A DNA stretch of 64,000 nucleotides from JAAEUB01 sp964550345 (GCA_964550345.1 CAZJYZ010000012.1:13359-77358); one strand, 5' to 3'. Counted from the stretch's first letter, positions 17,801 through 26,689 are shown. Notes: generated by a model not told the origin, from the letters alone. Made by a program: numbers and translations.

Positions 17801-18257
17801 CTATGACGGCGACCTGACCATAACCAAGACCCGGATGGTTGGTGCGTCTGCCATGGCCGAGCTTCTGTCTGCAGTGTCAATTGTTGGCCTGCTGGAACAA
17901 CTAGACGAGGAAGGTATCGCCTTTACTGAGGTCGAGGCACGCTTTCGTCTGACCCCGACCCAGGTGATAATCAGCCGCGCTTCGGCAATTGGGGCGTCGC
18001 TGGGCCTGTCTCTTGATGGTATTTACACGCTGGGTGAGGGCACGCTGGATATGGCCGGCGTGATTTCTCCGGTCTATCTGTTGAATGTCCTTGGCGAGGT
18101 CTTTACCAGAAAGGGCGAGGGATTGTTGGGCTTTACCTACACAATGACTGGCACAACCGAGGACCCTGATATTGCGGTTAACCCTCTTTCCCTGTTCACA
18201 CCGGCAATGTTCCGCGAAATCTTCCGACGGCCGCCACCGGAATTACCAGATGAGTAA
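14865..18257 (+). CDS. Large AsmA/YhdP-like envelope protein (DUF3971-type)
   Basis: A 1130-residue protein with a ~45-residue acidic N-terminal tail, one signal-anchor helix (STATLIGFVMGLAVIWVVGLSL, about residues 55-78) and a very long beta-rich periplasmic part. The start of that part (LNTQLQSGSVTLNRIEFG, WYPRLSLVDMSLRDQSG) and the C-terminal block (GTLDMAGVISPVYLLNVLGEV, GLLGFTYTMTGTTEDPDIAVNPLS) match the AsmA-like/YhdP superfamily. These proteins span the periplasm and are implicated in phospholipid transport to the outer membrane. It is 2 bases upstream of queA, so the two are probably co-transcribed. The role here is inferred from family only. Confidence 0.85.
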   Translation: MSDQSEAPENASENVPEADIGEASVTDASVQGGGDPNAPGENRIGKRRAGLRRFFRLSTATLIGFVMGLAVIWVVGLSLSGRSAQFPDWIVDRVEARLNTQLQSGSVTLNRIEFGVSNTWYPRLSLVDMSLRDQSGLEIAQVHRVQGAARPLALLQGQLAPSRLSLTGAQVTLRRRVNGDFDLSFGNAGGTSGNLASVLDAIDGVFADGPLSMAETIEADELTITLEDARTGRVWQVTDGRLKLTQSDTIVDMSVAFDVFNQTEELAEIVLGFRTDKASSEASFGATFQNAAAADIAAQTPLLTFLKVLDAPISGALRSSINAQGEISELAGTLELGPGALSPTPGVKPVSFDLAKIYIDYDPKAERINFADFTVVTELGQASGSGHIYLTEFNDGWPSTLLAQLQLAESRITSTELFEVPVEIESGAADFRLRLNPFTIELGQLVLSHQGTAFIAKGEVAAEKDGWSLAIDAEAAGIEGEQVMALWPLTLAPDPRRWVSEFVTTGMVERLNASARLEAGAEPRLSVQAGFQGGTVEAVEHMAVVENASGYMSIVDQSFMVVAEGGHVTAPEGGKIEVAGTVFSVPHMPTKPSPAHVDLHIAGPAQAILSVLDAEPFEIFKTSELGPDIASGDAVASAQIDLVVKPNLLPKDVAFTGLAEVRNVRSDVLVPGRVLSSDWVEVAFTNEKIEITGEARLGNARGSGTWFAEIGETEIDASRLEANIALNQDFLQEFNIGLPSDTLKGQGVGQLVLDFAKGEAPRYDLVSDLNRLGIQISDLGWSKPRNQTGRLHVAGRLGEPASVDILEFEAPGLSATGRVSVHRDGGLDEAVFERVQLGGWLDAPVTFTGRGPDQEAAITITGGQVDMRRATFTGGSGAGTQEKDGPIRLVLDKLTVTEGIELTTFTGDLNRAGGLNGTFNALVNGGPAIRGVLAPQANGSAVRITSSDAGGVLKAAGVFSTARGGEMTLVLAPLAGKGTYDGDLTITKTRMVGASAMAELLSAVSIVGLLEQLDEEGIAFTEVEARFRLTPTQVIISRASAIGASLGLSLDGIYTLGEGTLDMAGVISPVYLLNVLGEVFTRKGEGLLGFTYTMTGTTEDPDIAVNPLSLFTPAMFREIFRRPPPELPDE

Positions 18258-18259
18258 TC

Positions 18260-19327
18260 ATGAAACTCAGTGATTTTGATTTTGATCTGCCTGAACATCT
18301 GATCGCCACAAGGCCGGTCAGTCCGCGCCGGGGCTCAAAGATGCTGGTGGCTACACCGGATGAGATTGTTGACACCAACGCGGGCGCATTAGCTGACTGG
18401 CTCAGGCCGGGCGACCGATTGGTGTTGAACAATACCCGTGTAATACCCGCTCGCCTGACAGGCACCAGAACGCGCCTGAAGGCCGGGGCCGGGGGTCAGG
18501 ATGCGGTCGCACAGATCGAGGTTACTTTGCTCGCACCTTTGGGCGGGGCTGTATGGTCGGCATTAATCAAACCGCTGCGCAAGCTGCAGATTGGCGAAGA
18601 GATTGTCTTTACCAACGGTCTGAGTGCTACGTTGCTGGCAAAAGAGGACGGGCAGGCAAAGCTGGAGTTTAACCTGACTGGTTCGGGATTTGACGCCGCA
18701 CTCGAGGCGGCCGGGAAAATGCCTCTGCCCCCGTATATCGCCGCGAAACGGCCCGCTGACGCCCGTGACAACAAAGATTACCAGACTGTTTTTGCCGAGG
18801 TGCCCGGCGCGGTGGCTGCCCCGACGGCGTCCCTGCATTTCGATGAGGTATTGCTTGAGCGGTTACGGGCGAAGGGTGTGGAATTCACTCATGTGACCTT
18901 GCATGTGGGCGCAGGCACGTTTTTGCCGGTCAAGGTCGATGACATCAAAGATCATGTCATGCATTCCGAACGTGGCGAGGTCACACCCGAGGCGGCGGCT
19001 GAAATTAACGCCACCCGCGCAAGCGGCGGGCGCATCATTGCCGTGGGTACCACCGCCCTGCGCCTGATCGAAACCGCCGCTCAGGAGAGCGGGCAAATTC
19101 AGGCTTGGCAGGGCGCGACCGATATTTTCATCACGCCGGGTTTCCGCTTTCAGGTTGCCGATGGGCTGATGACAAACTTCCACCTGCCCAAGTCGACATT
19201 GATGATGCTGGTTTCCGCCCTGATAGGCCCCGAGCGAATCCGCGAGATCTATGCCCATGCGATCGCAGAGGAATATCGTTTTTTCTCGTATGGAGATGCC
19301 TCATTGCTACTGCCCGGAGGCAGCTAG
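18260..19327 (+). CDS. queA: S-adenosylmethionine:tRNA ribosyltransferase-isomerase
   Basis: A 355-residue QueA. It transfers and isomerises the ribosyl part of SAM onto preQ1 in the wobble position of tRNAs with GUN anticodons, giving epoxyqueuosine. Visible motifs: FDFDLPEHLIATRPVSPRR, RLVLNNTRVIPARL, the PTASLHF block, VGAGTFLPVKVDDIKDH and the C-terminal TNFHLPKSTLMMLVSALIG. The length is normal. It starts 2 bases after the AsmA-like gene and overlaps the convergent DUF427 gene by 4 bases. The tRNA-Asp (GTC) genes in this window would be among its targets. Confidence 0.96.
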   Translation: MKLSDFDFDLPEHLIATRPVSPRRGSKMLVATPDEIVDTNAGALADWLRPGDRLVLNNTRVIPARLTGTRTRLKAGAGGQDAVAQIEVTLLAPLGGAVWSALIKPLRKLQIGEEIVFTNGLSATLLAKEDGQAKLEFNLTGSGFDAALEAAGKMPLPPYIAAKRPADARDNKDYQTVFAEVPGAVAAPTASLHFDEVLLERLRAKGVEFTHVTLHVGAGTFLPVKVDDIKDHVMHSERGEVTPEAAAEINATRASGGRIIAVGTTALRLIETAAQESGQIQAWQGATDIFITPGFRFQVADGLMTNFHLPKSTLMMLVSALIGPERIREIYAHAIAEEYRFFSYGDASLLLPGGS

Positions 19328-19665
19328 GCGCGCAACACCCGGACGTCGTCTGGGTGAAAAGCCAGATGGTTTTTGATCTGGCGCACGTTCTTATGTGGCG
19401 ATTCATAGGACCACGCCGCATCCTCGATGGTTGCGCTATGCCCGTGCAGGGTAAAGTAACTGGCTTTTCCCTTGTGTTTACAGGTGGTTGTGTCGTCGCT
19501 TGGCTCAAAGAACGCCATCGCTATGTCGGCGCGCGGTATGTACATGACAGGGTCATGTCCACTTTCGCGGACTTCCAGCGCGGCCTCGGTTTCCCCCAGA
19601 ACAGCGCCGCAGGCACGGATTACCCATTTGCCCTCGGCTTTGCGAATTGTGATGTTATCGGCCAT
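19324..19665 (-). CDS. DUF427 domain protein
   Basis: A 113-residue protein of the DUF427 family: IRKAEGKWVIRACGAVLGET, VMYIPRADIAMAFFEPSDD, TTCKHKGKASYFTLHG and DAAWSYESPHKNVRQIKNHL with a C-terminal FHPDDVRV. The family is widespread and small, and its biochemical role is not established. A strong GGGAGGG precedes the ATG. It converges on queA with a 4-bp overlap and is not obviously linked to the genes further right. Confidence 0.9.
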   Translation of the reverse strand: MADNITIRKAEGKWVIRACGAVLGETEAALEVRESGHDPVMYIPRADIAMAFFEPSDDTTTCKHKGKASYFTLHGHSATIEDAAWSYESPHKNVRQIKNHLAFHPDDVRVLRA

Positions 19666-19720
19666 GCATCCCTCCCAGTAGGTGGGTGTGTATAACAGGA
19701 ATTCCGCTAATCAGATCGGG

Positions 19721-21523
19721 TCAAATCGGCGCACAGGCGTCCTTGAGCCATTCCCGCGCGGCAGGAGAGAGGCGGGCGCTGATTTTTTCAAACGTTTCAA
19801 GGTGATAGGCGTTAAGCCATGCCTTCTCACCTTCGCTCAGCATCTCTGTAACGATCAGGTTTCGCTCAATTGGCGCGAAGGTCAGCGTCTCGAAACACAG
19901 CATATCGCGGTCATCGCCACCTTCCGGTTGCTCGGCTTCACGTACCGCGATCAGATTTTCGATGCGGATTCCAAAGGCCCCGTCGCGGTAATAACCCGGC
20001 TCATTCGACAGGATCATTCCCGGCTCCAAGGGCACTTCGGACAGGCGGCTCAGGCGCTGGGGCCCCTCATGCACACTGAGATACGAGCCAACCCCGTGCC
20101 CGGTGCCATGGTTGAAATCCTGATGGGCCAGCCATAGGGGGTACCGGGCAATGGCGTCCAGATCCCGACCAGCCAAACCACATGGGAAACGCAGGCGTGA
20201 GATGGCAATCATGCCCTGCAACACACGGGTAAAGCAGGCTTTTTCCTCGTTGCCTACTTTGCCGACCGGCAAAGTGCGGGTGATATCGGTGGTGCCGTCC
20301 TGATATTGTCCTCCGCTATCCAGCACCACCAGATCGCCGTCCTGCAGGCTGCGATTGCTGTCGTCGGTGACGCGGTAATGCATGATAGCGCCGTTGGGGC
20401 CGGACCCGGCGATGGTTTCAAAGGAAATATCTTTGAGCGCATTGCCCGCCCGACGCTGGCTTTCCAATTCGCAAACCAGATCAATCTCGGTCAGGCCAGC
20501 CTTGCCTGCTGTGGCATCAAACCATGTCAGGAATTCACTGACAGCTGCCCCGTCGCGCAGGTGTGCGCGGCGCGCCCCTTCGGTTTCAACCGCGTTTTTG
20601 CGGGCTTTTGGCAAAGCACAAGGGTCATCACCATAGCTGACCACGACCCCGGCGCGTTCAAGAATACGTAAAATGGCGACCGGACAGGATGATTTTTCCA
20701 ACCGTACCGGGCCATCAAGTGCGGTCAGAGCCTCTTCAAAAGCACTGTCCGAGTAAAGCCGCACATCCGGGCCCAGATGGTTACCGATTTCGCTGTTGCG
20801 CGAGGGGTGGGTGAAGAAATCTACACGGCCGCTGGCATACAGGATGGCAAAACCCTGCACGACAGGAATGTGCGGGATGTCATCGCCGCGGATATTCAAT
20901 AGCCAGGCAATGCTGTCTGAAAGCGTTAAAACTACCGCATTCTGACCGGCATCCTTCAGTTCCTTAGCCAGCTCCTCGCGTTTTTTCTCTTGGCTTTTAC
21001 CCGCAAATTCAATAGGTTGAACCGTGATGTGCCCATGCGGAGGGGCTGGGCGGTCTGGCCAGATCTGATCAACCAGATTTTCACTGATGACCAGCTCGAT
21101 CCCCGCATCAGATGTTGCTTTCTGTAGTTTTTCATAGGCCGAGATCGTATGCAGCCAAGGGTCAATACCGACCCGCCCGCCATTGGGTAAATTCTCAACT
21201 AACCATGGTCCCGGCTGAACCTCGGGCCAATCGACCGGTGTGAAGGCATCCAGATCCACCTGCTGGCGCACCTGATTGCGATAGCGGCCGTCGACGAAAA
21301 CCCCGGCGCGATCCATCAAGGCTATGCAAAATCCAGCGGAGCCAGTGAAGCCGGTCAGCCATTCCAGCCTTTTGTCAGCGTCGGCAACATATTCGCCCTG
21401 ATGGGCATCGGCCCGCGGTGCTAAAAAGCCATCCAGACCACAATCAAGCATAACCTCACGCAAATCCGTCAGCCGACTGGGACCTAGACTGGGATCTGCA
21501 TGGGTATTGAAGCTTTGAAACAT
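19721..21523 (-). CDS. M24-family aminopeptidase P (three-domain type)
   Basis: A 600-residue Xaa-Pro aminopeptidase of the long XPNPEP1-like kind. Two N-terminal creatinase-like domains (residues 1 to about 310) precede the C-terminal pita-bread domain, whose metal ligands are visible: VVLDSGGQYQDGTTDITRTL (two Asp), HGTGHGVGSYLSVHEGP (His), ILSNEPGYY (Glu) and IRIENLIAV (Glu). It removes N-terminal residues before proline, presumably in the cytoplasm. Its ATG overlaps the stop codon of cobT (TGATG), so it is translationally coupled to that gene despite the unrelated function. Confidence 0.93.
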   Translation of the reverse strand: MFQSFNTHADPSLGPSRLTDLREVMLDCGLDGFLAPRADAHQGEYVADADKRLEWLTGFTGSAGFCIALMDRAGVFVDGRYRNQVRQQVDLDAFTPVDWPEVQPGPWLVENLPNGGRVGIDPWLHTISAYEKLQKATSDAGIELVISENLVDQIWPDRPAPPHGHITVQPIEFAGKSQEKKREELAKELKDAGQNAVVLTLSDSIAWLLNIRGDDIPHIPVVQGFAILYASGRVDFFTHPSRNSEIGNHLGPDVRLYSDSAFEEALTALDGPVRLEKSSCPVAILRILERAGVVVSYGDDPCALPKARKNAVETEGARRAHLRDGAAVSEFLTWFDATAGKAGLTEIDLVCELESQRRAGNALKDISFETIAGSGPNGAIMHYRVTDDSNRSLQDGDLVVLDSGGQYQDGTTDITRTLPVGKVGNEEKACFTRVLQGMIAISRLRFPCGLAGRDLDAIARYPLWLAHQDFNHGTGHGVGSYLSVHEGPQRLSRLSEVPLEPGMILSNEPGYYRDGAFGIRIENLIAVREAEQPEGGDDRDMLCFETLTFAPIERNLIVTEMLSEGEKAWLNAYHLETFEKISARLSPAAREWLKDACAPI

Positions 21524-23397
21524 CAGCCCGCTTTCTTGATCCCGATCATGCGCGCGCGGGCGCGTGGATCACGGTCAAACAGGGCTGCCAGTTGTTCAGT
21601 CATGGCACCGGCAAGTTGCTCGACATCCGTGATGGTAACGGCGCGTTCATAGTAACGGGTAACATCATGGCCAATGCCGATTGCCAGCAATTCAACCATG
21701 TTTCGCCGCTCGACCATGTCGATGACGTCGCGCAGGTGTTTTTCCAGATAATTCGCGGGGTTAACGGACAAAGTTGAGTCGTCCACCGGCGCACCATCAC
21801 TGATTACCATCAGGATTTTGCGCGCTTCGTGGCGGCACGCAATGCGCTTATGCGCCCATTCCAGCGCCTCGCCGTCGATGTTTTCCTTGAGCAGCCCTTC
21901 TTTCATCATCAGGCCAAGATTGGGCCGCGCCCGGCGCCATGGGGCATCGGCGGATTTATAGATGATGTGTCGCAGATCATTCAGACGGCCCGGCTGTTGT
22001 GGACGGCCTTCACCCAACCATTTTTCACGTGCCTGCCCGCCTTTCCAGGCGCGGGTGGTGAAACCGAGTATCTCAACCTTGACCTGACACCGTTCCAGGG
22101 TGCGCGCCAGAACATCGGCGCAGATCGCCGCGATGGAAATGGGCCGTCCGCGCATGGAGCCGGAATTATCCAGCAGCAAAGTCACCACCGTGTCGCGAAA
22201 CTCGGTGTCTTTTTCGCGTTTAAAACTCAGCGGGGTGGTTGGGCTGACAATGACGCGCGCCAGCCGGCCGGCATCCAGTATGCCCTCTTCCAGATCAAAT
22301 TCCCACGACCGGTTCTGCTGTGCCTGCAATCGACGCTGAAGCTTGTTGGCAAGGCGGCCAACTGCGCCTTTCAGGGGATCAAGTTGCTGATCGAGATAGG
22401 CTCGCAGGCGTTCCAGCTCGGCCGGTTCAGCTAAATCTTCAGCTCTGATTTCTTCGTCAAAATCAGTTAGATACGCCTGATAGTTCGGGTCGGCGTCGCT
22501 AATGGGGGCAGGGGGTGGCGGCTCCATCGGCGCGTCGCCTTCCGGCATCTCCGCCTCGTCGCCCAGTTCCATATCCGATAGATCGTCCATGGAAACCTGT
22601 GCCTGACTTTCATCCAGCACCTCGTCCTGACTTTGCTCGGGATTAGCCTCGTTTTCCTCGGCGCCGTCCTGACTGTCTTCCTGACCCTCTTCCTGCGCCT
22701 GATCCTCGTCAGGCTCAGCCTGATCGTCGGATTCCTCGTCCTCCATATCCGGGTCTTCACCCAGCTGGTCGCCAAAGCCGAGATCCTGAATAATCTGGCG
22801 GGCGAATTTAGCAAAAATCTTTTGGTCAGAAAGGCTTGCGTCAAGGTCTTCAAGTGTACTCGCCGCTTGCCCCTCGATAAACTCGCGCCGCAGCTCCATG
22901 ACATTCTGTGCGCCGGGTGGCAGGTCGCGCCCGGTTGCCAGATGGCGCACCAGATAGCCGGCAGCCTCGGCCAACGGGGCGTTGGCGCCTTCTTTGATCT
23001 GGGCAAAGCCGCGCTGTTCCGCCTCGGCGCCAATCTTGGCGTCGATGTTGCCAGCAGTGCCGGGCATCACCCGCGCACCCATCGCCTCACAACGTGCGGT
23101 TTCCATTGCCTCGTAAAGATCGCGTGCCATCTGCCCTTCGGGGGCATAGCGATTATGGGTGGCCGCGTCGTGGAATTTGTGTTTAAGCGCATATGCATCC
23201 GCCGTGCCACGCGCCAGCAACACCTCGTCGCGGGTCATGCGTCGCGTCACCTGTGGCAGGCGAACTGCATCCGCTGACAAGCCCGGAGGGTCGACGGTAA
23301 AGCTGACCGCCAGTTCCGGGTCATCCGCCATGACCTTGGTCGCTTCGGCCAATGCCTTTTTGAACGGATCTGCCGGGTTATCGTTTGGTTTATTCAT
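21523..23397 (-). CDS. cobT: Cobaltochelatase subunit CobT
   Basis: A 624-residue CobT. With CobN and CobS it forms the ATP-dependent aerobic cobaltochelatase that inserts cobalt into hydrogenobyrinic acid a,c-diamide. The protein has an N-terminal domain, a very acidic Asp/Glu/Gln-rich middle (about residues 215-300; EDPDMEDEESDDQAEPDED) and a C-terminal von Willebrand A domain with an intact MIDAS motif (LLLDNSGSMRGRP) and MVISDGAPVDDSTL. The acidic linker is typical of CobT. It lies 55 bases after cobS. No cobN is in the window. This CobT is unrelated to the phosphoribosyltransferase at 50949, which carries the same symbol in enterobacteria. Confidence 0.95.
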   Translation of the reverse strand: MNKPNDNPADPFKKALAEATKVMADDPELAVSFTVDPPGLSADAVRLPQVTRRMTRDEVLLARGTADAYALKHKFHDAATHNRYAPEGQMARDLYEAMETARCEAMGARVMPGTAGNIDAKIGAEAEQRGFAQIKEGANAPLAEAAGYLVRHLATGRDLPPGAQNVMELRREFIEGQAASTLEDLDASLSDQKIFAKFARQIIQDLGFGDQLGEDPDMEDEESDDQAEPDEDQAQEEGQEDSQDGAEENEANPEQSQDEVLDESQAQVSMDDLSDMELGDEAEMPEGDAPMEPPPPAPISDADPNYQAYLTDFDEEIRAEDLAEPAELERLRAYLDQQLDPLKGAVGRLANKLQRRLQAQQNRSWEFDLEEGILDAGRLARVIVSPTTPLSFKREKDTEFRDTVVTLLLDNSGSMRGRPISIAAICADVLARTLERCQVKVEILGFTTRAWKGGQAREKWLGEGRPQQPGRLNDLRHIIYKSADAPWRRARPNLGLMMKEGLLKENIDGEALEWAHKRIACRHEARKILMVISDGAPVDDSTLSVNPANYLEKHLRDVIDMVERRNMVELLAIGIGHDVTRYYERAVTITDVEQLAGAMTEQLAALFDRDPRARARMIGIKKAG

Positions 23398-23452
23398 GAA
23401 GACACCCGCGCCGGGATATGGCCGCCCTGAAAGCTTATTTTACGAGCGGCAT

Positions 23453-24439
23453 TCACCCCAGGCTAACGCTCGCTGCACTTTCCGGTAATTCCTCGTCAAA
23501 GCAGCGCTGGTAGAACTCAGCCACGGTCTGGCGTTCAAGTTCGTCGCATTTATTGAGGAAGGAAAGGCGGAAAGCATAACCTACATTGCGGAAAATTTCG
23601 GCGTTTTGCGCCCAGGTGATCACAGTACGCGGGCTCATCACCGTGGAAAGATCGCCGTTCATGAAGGCCGTGCGGGTCAGGTCGGCAACTGTGACCATCT
23701 GGCTGATGGTTTTGCGGCCGGTTTCTGAATTGTAATGCGGATTTTTCGCCAGCACGATCGCGGTTTCGGCGTCATGGCCCAGATAGTTCAGCGTTGCCAC
23801 CAGGGACCAGCGGTCCATCTGGCCCTGGTTGATCTGCTGGGTCCCGTGGTAAAGCCCGGTCGTGTCGCCCAGCCCAACGGTGTTCGCCGTAGCGAAAAGC
23901 CGGAAGGACGGGTGTGGGGTGATGACTTCGTTCTGGTCCAGAAGCGTCAGTTTGCCGTCAACCTCCAGCACCCGTTGGATCACGAACATCACATCAGCGC
24001 GCCCTGCATCATATTCATCAAATACGATCGCGGTTGGATTTCTGAGCGCCCAGGGCAGGATACCCTCTTGAAATTCAGTAACTTGCACGCCGTCCTTAAG
24101 CTTGATTGCATCCTTGCCGATCAGGTCGATCCGGCTGATATGGCTATCAAGGTTAACGCGTACACAGGGCCAGTTCAGACGGGCTGCAACCTGTTCGATA
24201 TGGGTCGATTTCCCGGTGCCGTGATAGCCTTGGATCATCACCCGGCGGTTGTGGCTGAACCCGGCAAGGATAGCCAGCGTGGTGTCCGGGTCGAATTTAT
24301 AGGTGTGGTCAATATCCGGCACCCGGTCACTACCGGTTTCAAAGCCTTTGACCATCATATCGGAATCAATCCCGAAAACTTCCCGTACCGAGATATCTTC
24401 GGTTGGTTTCGCGCCTATATCCATATTCCCGTCCGCCAT
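23453..24439 (-). CDS. cobS: Cobaltochelatase AAA+ ATPase subunit CobS
   Basis: About 328 residues from the ATG at 24439. The AAA+ motor of the CobNST chelatase: VREVFGIDSDMMVKGF at the N-terminus, Walker A GYHGTGKSTHIEQ, Walker B AIVFDEYDAG, sensor region LFATANTVGLGDTTGLYHGT and a C-terminal helical part with LSFLNKCDELER. An ATG at 24424 preceded by ACGGGA is an alternative start; the open frame further upstream to 24532 is not credible. It follows a J-domain gene by 163 bases, an arrangement (bolA, J protein, cobS, cobT) that is common in Rhodobacteraceae. Confidence 0.95.
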   Translation of the reverse strand: MADGNMDIGAKPTEDISVREVFGIDSDMMVKGFETGSDRVPDIDHTYKFDPDTTLAILAGFSHNRRVMIQGYHGTGKSTHIEQVAARLNWPCVRVNLDSHISRIDLIGKDAIKLKDGVQVTEFQEGILPWALRNPTAIVFDEYDAGRADVMFVIQRVLEVDGKLTLLDQNEVITPHPSFRLFATANTVGLGDTTGLYHGTQQINQGQMDRWSLVATLNYLGHDAETAIVLAKNPHYNSETGRKTISQMVTVADLTRTAFMNGDLSTVMSPRTVITWAQNAEIFRNVGYAFRLSFLNKCDELERQTVAEFYQRCFDEELPESAASVSLG

Positions 24440-24602
24440 TTGTTCATTCGGTGCCAGCCCGCAGCGGGCCGGAGCGTATCCTGTTTGTGGTGCCTGATTT
24501 AGCGGGCGTGTGCAAGGGTAGCGGGCGCACAAACATTCGCGAAAAGAGGCGACACAGAATTTTTTGTAAGTGACCCCTGTTCAGGCATTCCGCCTGAGCG
24601 TC

Positions 24603-25235
24603 CTAATCCTTGAAGCGCCTGCTGACCTTGATCTGCTCCCAGGCCCAGACAACTTCCTGCAACTGGTCCTCATGACCACGGTCGCCGCCGTTCATATCCG
24701 GGTGAAGTACCTTGATCAAAGACTTATAAGCCTTACGAATCTCAGTTTTGCGCCAATGATCCTTTGCCTCTAGAATATCAATTGCGCGGCGCTCGGTCGG
24801 GGGTAACTTACGCGTTCCGGTAATGGATTTTCCGGGGTTTTGAGTGGCGTTTTCCCCCAAAACCTGATGCGGGTCGTCCACGCCCAGGCGCGACCATGCG
24901 CGTGCCTCTTCTGTCCGTTTCCCAAAGGGCTTGGTCTCACGCTCCCAAACCCGGTCCTTGTCTTGCTGATCCTCAATCTCTTTTTCTGTCGCCGAGTTGA
25001 AATAGTTCCACTTTAGGTTGTATTCTCGCACGTGGATTTTGCAAAACCACAGAAACTCGTCCAGGCTGTCCTGTGATTTGGGCGCCCTGTACTGCCCGCG
25101 TTCTTCACAGCCCTCATGCTCACATTGCCGGGTTGAGGTCTCAAACGCGCCAGACATACCGCGTTTGCCGCGGGGATTTTTTTTCTTGGCGGTTGAAACC
25201 GACATGTCGAACCCGAAGGGATCATCTTTAGTCAT
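24603..25235 (-). CDS. J-domain (DnaJ-like) protein
   Basis: A 210-residue cytoplasmic protein with a C-terminal J domain (about residues 150-208), including the HPD motif in KSLIKVLHPDMNGGD. The N-terminal half holds a possible metal site (CEHEGCEERG near residue 38 and FCKIH near 67), a layout seen in a conserved alphaproteobacterial J-protein family. J domains stimulate DnaK ATPase; the client is unknown. The start at 25235 has AAAAGG upstream and is preferred to an in-frame start at 25340 that would run into the bolA promoter. It diverges from bolA, a conserved arrangement. Confidence 0.88.
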   Translation of the reverse strand: MTKDDPFGFDMSVSTAKKKNPRGKRGMSGAFETSTRQCEHEGCEERGQYRAPKSQDSLDEFLWFCKIHVREYNLKWNYFNSATEKEIEDQQDKDRVWERETKPFGKRTEEARAWSRLGVDDPHQVLGENATQNPGKSITGTRKLPPTERRAIDILEAKDHWRKTEIRKAYKSLIKVLHPDMNGGDRGHEDQLQEVVWAWEQIKVSRRFKD

Positions 25236-25309
25236 AGGATTAGCCTTTTCTACTCGAGCAGGAGAGTTTAGATGTTTTTCGGCGTGAGAGAAGGGGGCAG
25301 AGAAAAAAA

Positions 25310-25564
25310 ATGAGTAAAGCAGAAGAAATTCGTACAACACTAGAGGCAGCGTTTACGCCAGAGGTGTTGGAAGTGGTCAATCAGAGCGAGGACCATCGTG
25401 GCCATGGTGGCTATTCTGATGGGGAAAGCCACTTTCTGGTTAAAATCAAGGCTGTAGACTTTGCTGACATGTCGCGTGTGGCACGTCACAGGGCTGTCCA
25501 CAAGGCGCTTGGTGCAGACTTGGTGGGGCGTATTCACGCCCTTGCGCTGGAGATTTCCGGCTGA
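25310..25564 (+). CDS. BolA-family protein
   Basis: An 84-residue BolA-like protein: an N-terminal helix (EEIRTTLEAAFTPEVLEVVN), a loop with EDHRGHGGYSDGESHF that supplies the conserved His/Ser positions used in iron-sulfur coordination with monothiol glutaredoxins, and a C-terminal VARHRAVHKALGADLVGRIHALALEI. The role is probably in iron-sulfur or iron regulation. It is divergent from the J-domain gene and convergent with the DUF4177-like gene 5 bases away. Confidence 0.93.
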   Translation: MSKAEEIRTTLEAAFTPEVLEVVNQSEDHRGHGGYSDGESHFLVKIKAVDFADMSRVARHRAVHKALGADLVGRIHALALEISG

Positions 25565-25569
25565 AACCG

Positions 25570-25956
25570 TTACTCGGCTGCGACTTCTCGCGGGCTATTT
25601 ATTGGCGCAGTTTCGGCGGAAACATGCTCAGGAATATCCTGTGATTCTGCTGCCGAGGGCAGCAATGGCGCGTGGGAAGGGGTGATTTCCTCAACTGACA
25701 CGACTTCCGGATCAGATTGAGTATCTTCTTTAATGCGTTGGAAAATCAGCATATTTTGGAATGTCGTAGTTTTACCAGTGAGGCCCGAGCGTGCTTCGAC
25801 CGGCAGGGTGTCGCTGCGCAGATATTCCCACCCTTCGGCGCCAAGCTCATTCATGACCTCAGCCAAAGCATGGGCGAACTTGTCTTCGGACTTGCGTAAG
25901 CCATTGCCACGCTTACCTTTTTTCGGTGCTGGAACGACTTTGTATTCATATGCCAC
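25570..25956 (-). CDS. DUF4177-like protein with acidic C-terminal tail
   Basis: About 128 residues from a GTG at 25956 that has AAGGGG 8 bases upstream. The core (AYEYKVVPAPKKGKRGNGL, FAHALAEVMNELGAEGWEYL, LTGKTTTFQNMLIFQRI) matches a small family in Rhodobacteraceae that resembles DUF4177. The last 50 residues are a Ser/Pro/Glu-rich, probably disordered tail. The frame stays open upstream to 26100 but without family resemblance. The function is unknown; the location is probably cytoplasmic. Confidence 0.78.
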   Translation of the reverse strand: MAYEYKVVPAPKKGKRGNGLRKSEDKFAHALAEVMNELGAEGWEYLRSDTLPVEARSGLTGKTTTFQNMLIFQRIKEDTQSDPEVVSVEEITPSHAPLLPSAAESQDIPEHVSAETAPINSPREVAAE

Positions 25957-26233
25957 AGGAAATCCCCTTAACTGATCCACCCTATTTATCCGATTCGCAG
26001 GGTTCATGTCGCCTGCAGGCTGAACCTGCGTGATATCTGTGGCAAAAATGCCCTTAGAGAACGCGCACACGAGACGCGCCCCTGAAATACCCCCGGGCAA
26101 GCGGCCTGTTCCGCGTCGCGCTGGCGGGGTGTTCCACCCTGAAGAATACGGTTAATCCGGTTGTTTGAGATTGTACGCTGGTATAGCGAGGAAAAGCATG
26201 CCGGCCCGCACGGTTCAGAAAAAGGAGATCGTC

Positions 26234-26674
26234 ATGGCCTTACTTGTGCGCCCGCTCAGGGCAGAGGATGAGGCCCGGTGGCGGGTCTTGTGGAAAGGCT
26301 ATCTGGATTACTATGAAACGTCGGTTTCACAGGAAGTCTATGAAACGGCATTCCAGCGGATGTTATCCGGGGAGGAAGGCGAATTCCACGGGATGGTGGC
26401 CGAGTTAGACGGTGAGCTGGTGGGGCTGGTGCATTACCTGTTTCATCGTCATGGCTGGAAACTGGAAAAAGTCTGTTATTTACAGGATTTGTACACCGAT
26501 CCGTCCGTGCGTGGAAAAAGCATCGGGCGCGCTTTGATCGAAGCAACTTACAAGGCAGCCGATGCCAACGGCACGCCAAACGTTTATTGGCTGACACAGG
26601 ATTTCAATGCGCCTGGGCGCCGTCTTTATGACCGTGTTGGGAAGGTAACCCCGTTTATCAAATACCAGCGCTAG
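26234..26674 (+). CDS. GNAT-family N-acetyltransferase
   Basis: A 146-residue GCN5-related acetyltransferase: LLVRPLRAEDEARWRVLWKG at the N-terminus, the central strand GELVGLVHYLFHRH, the acetyl-CoA motif YTDPSVRGKSIGRALIEATY (R-x-x-x-G-R/K-A loop) and a C-terminal YWLTQDFNAPGRRLYDRVGK. The substrate is unknown. The start at 26234 has AAGGAG 8 bases upstream; 23 codons of upstream open frame are rejected. It converges on gatB. Confidence 0.9.
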   Translation: MALLVRPLRAEDEARWRVLWKGYLDYYETSVSQEVYETAFQRMLSGEEGEFHGMVAELDGELVGLVHYLFHRHGWKLEKVCYLQDLYTDPSVRGKSIGRALIEATYKAADANGTPNVYWLTQDFNAPGRRLYDRVGKVTPFIKYQR

Positions 26675-26689
26675 CAGGCTGGATGACGC

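Noticed and set aside
22467..23033. Second minus-strand frame within cobT
   Set aside because: Shadow of the acidic CobT linker in another frame; rich in Arg/Trp/Ile from frame-shifted Glu/Asp codons.
21523..24439. Reading cobS/cobT here as the lower-ligand enzymes of the same names
   Set aside because: The AAA+ and vWA motifs identify cobaltochelatase subunits; the lower-ligand enzymes are the pair at 50.1-52.0 kb.
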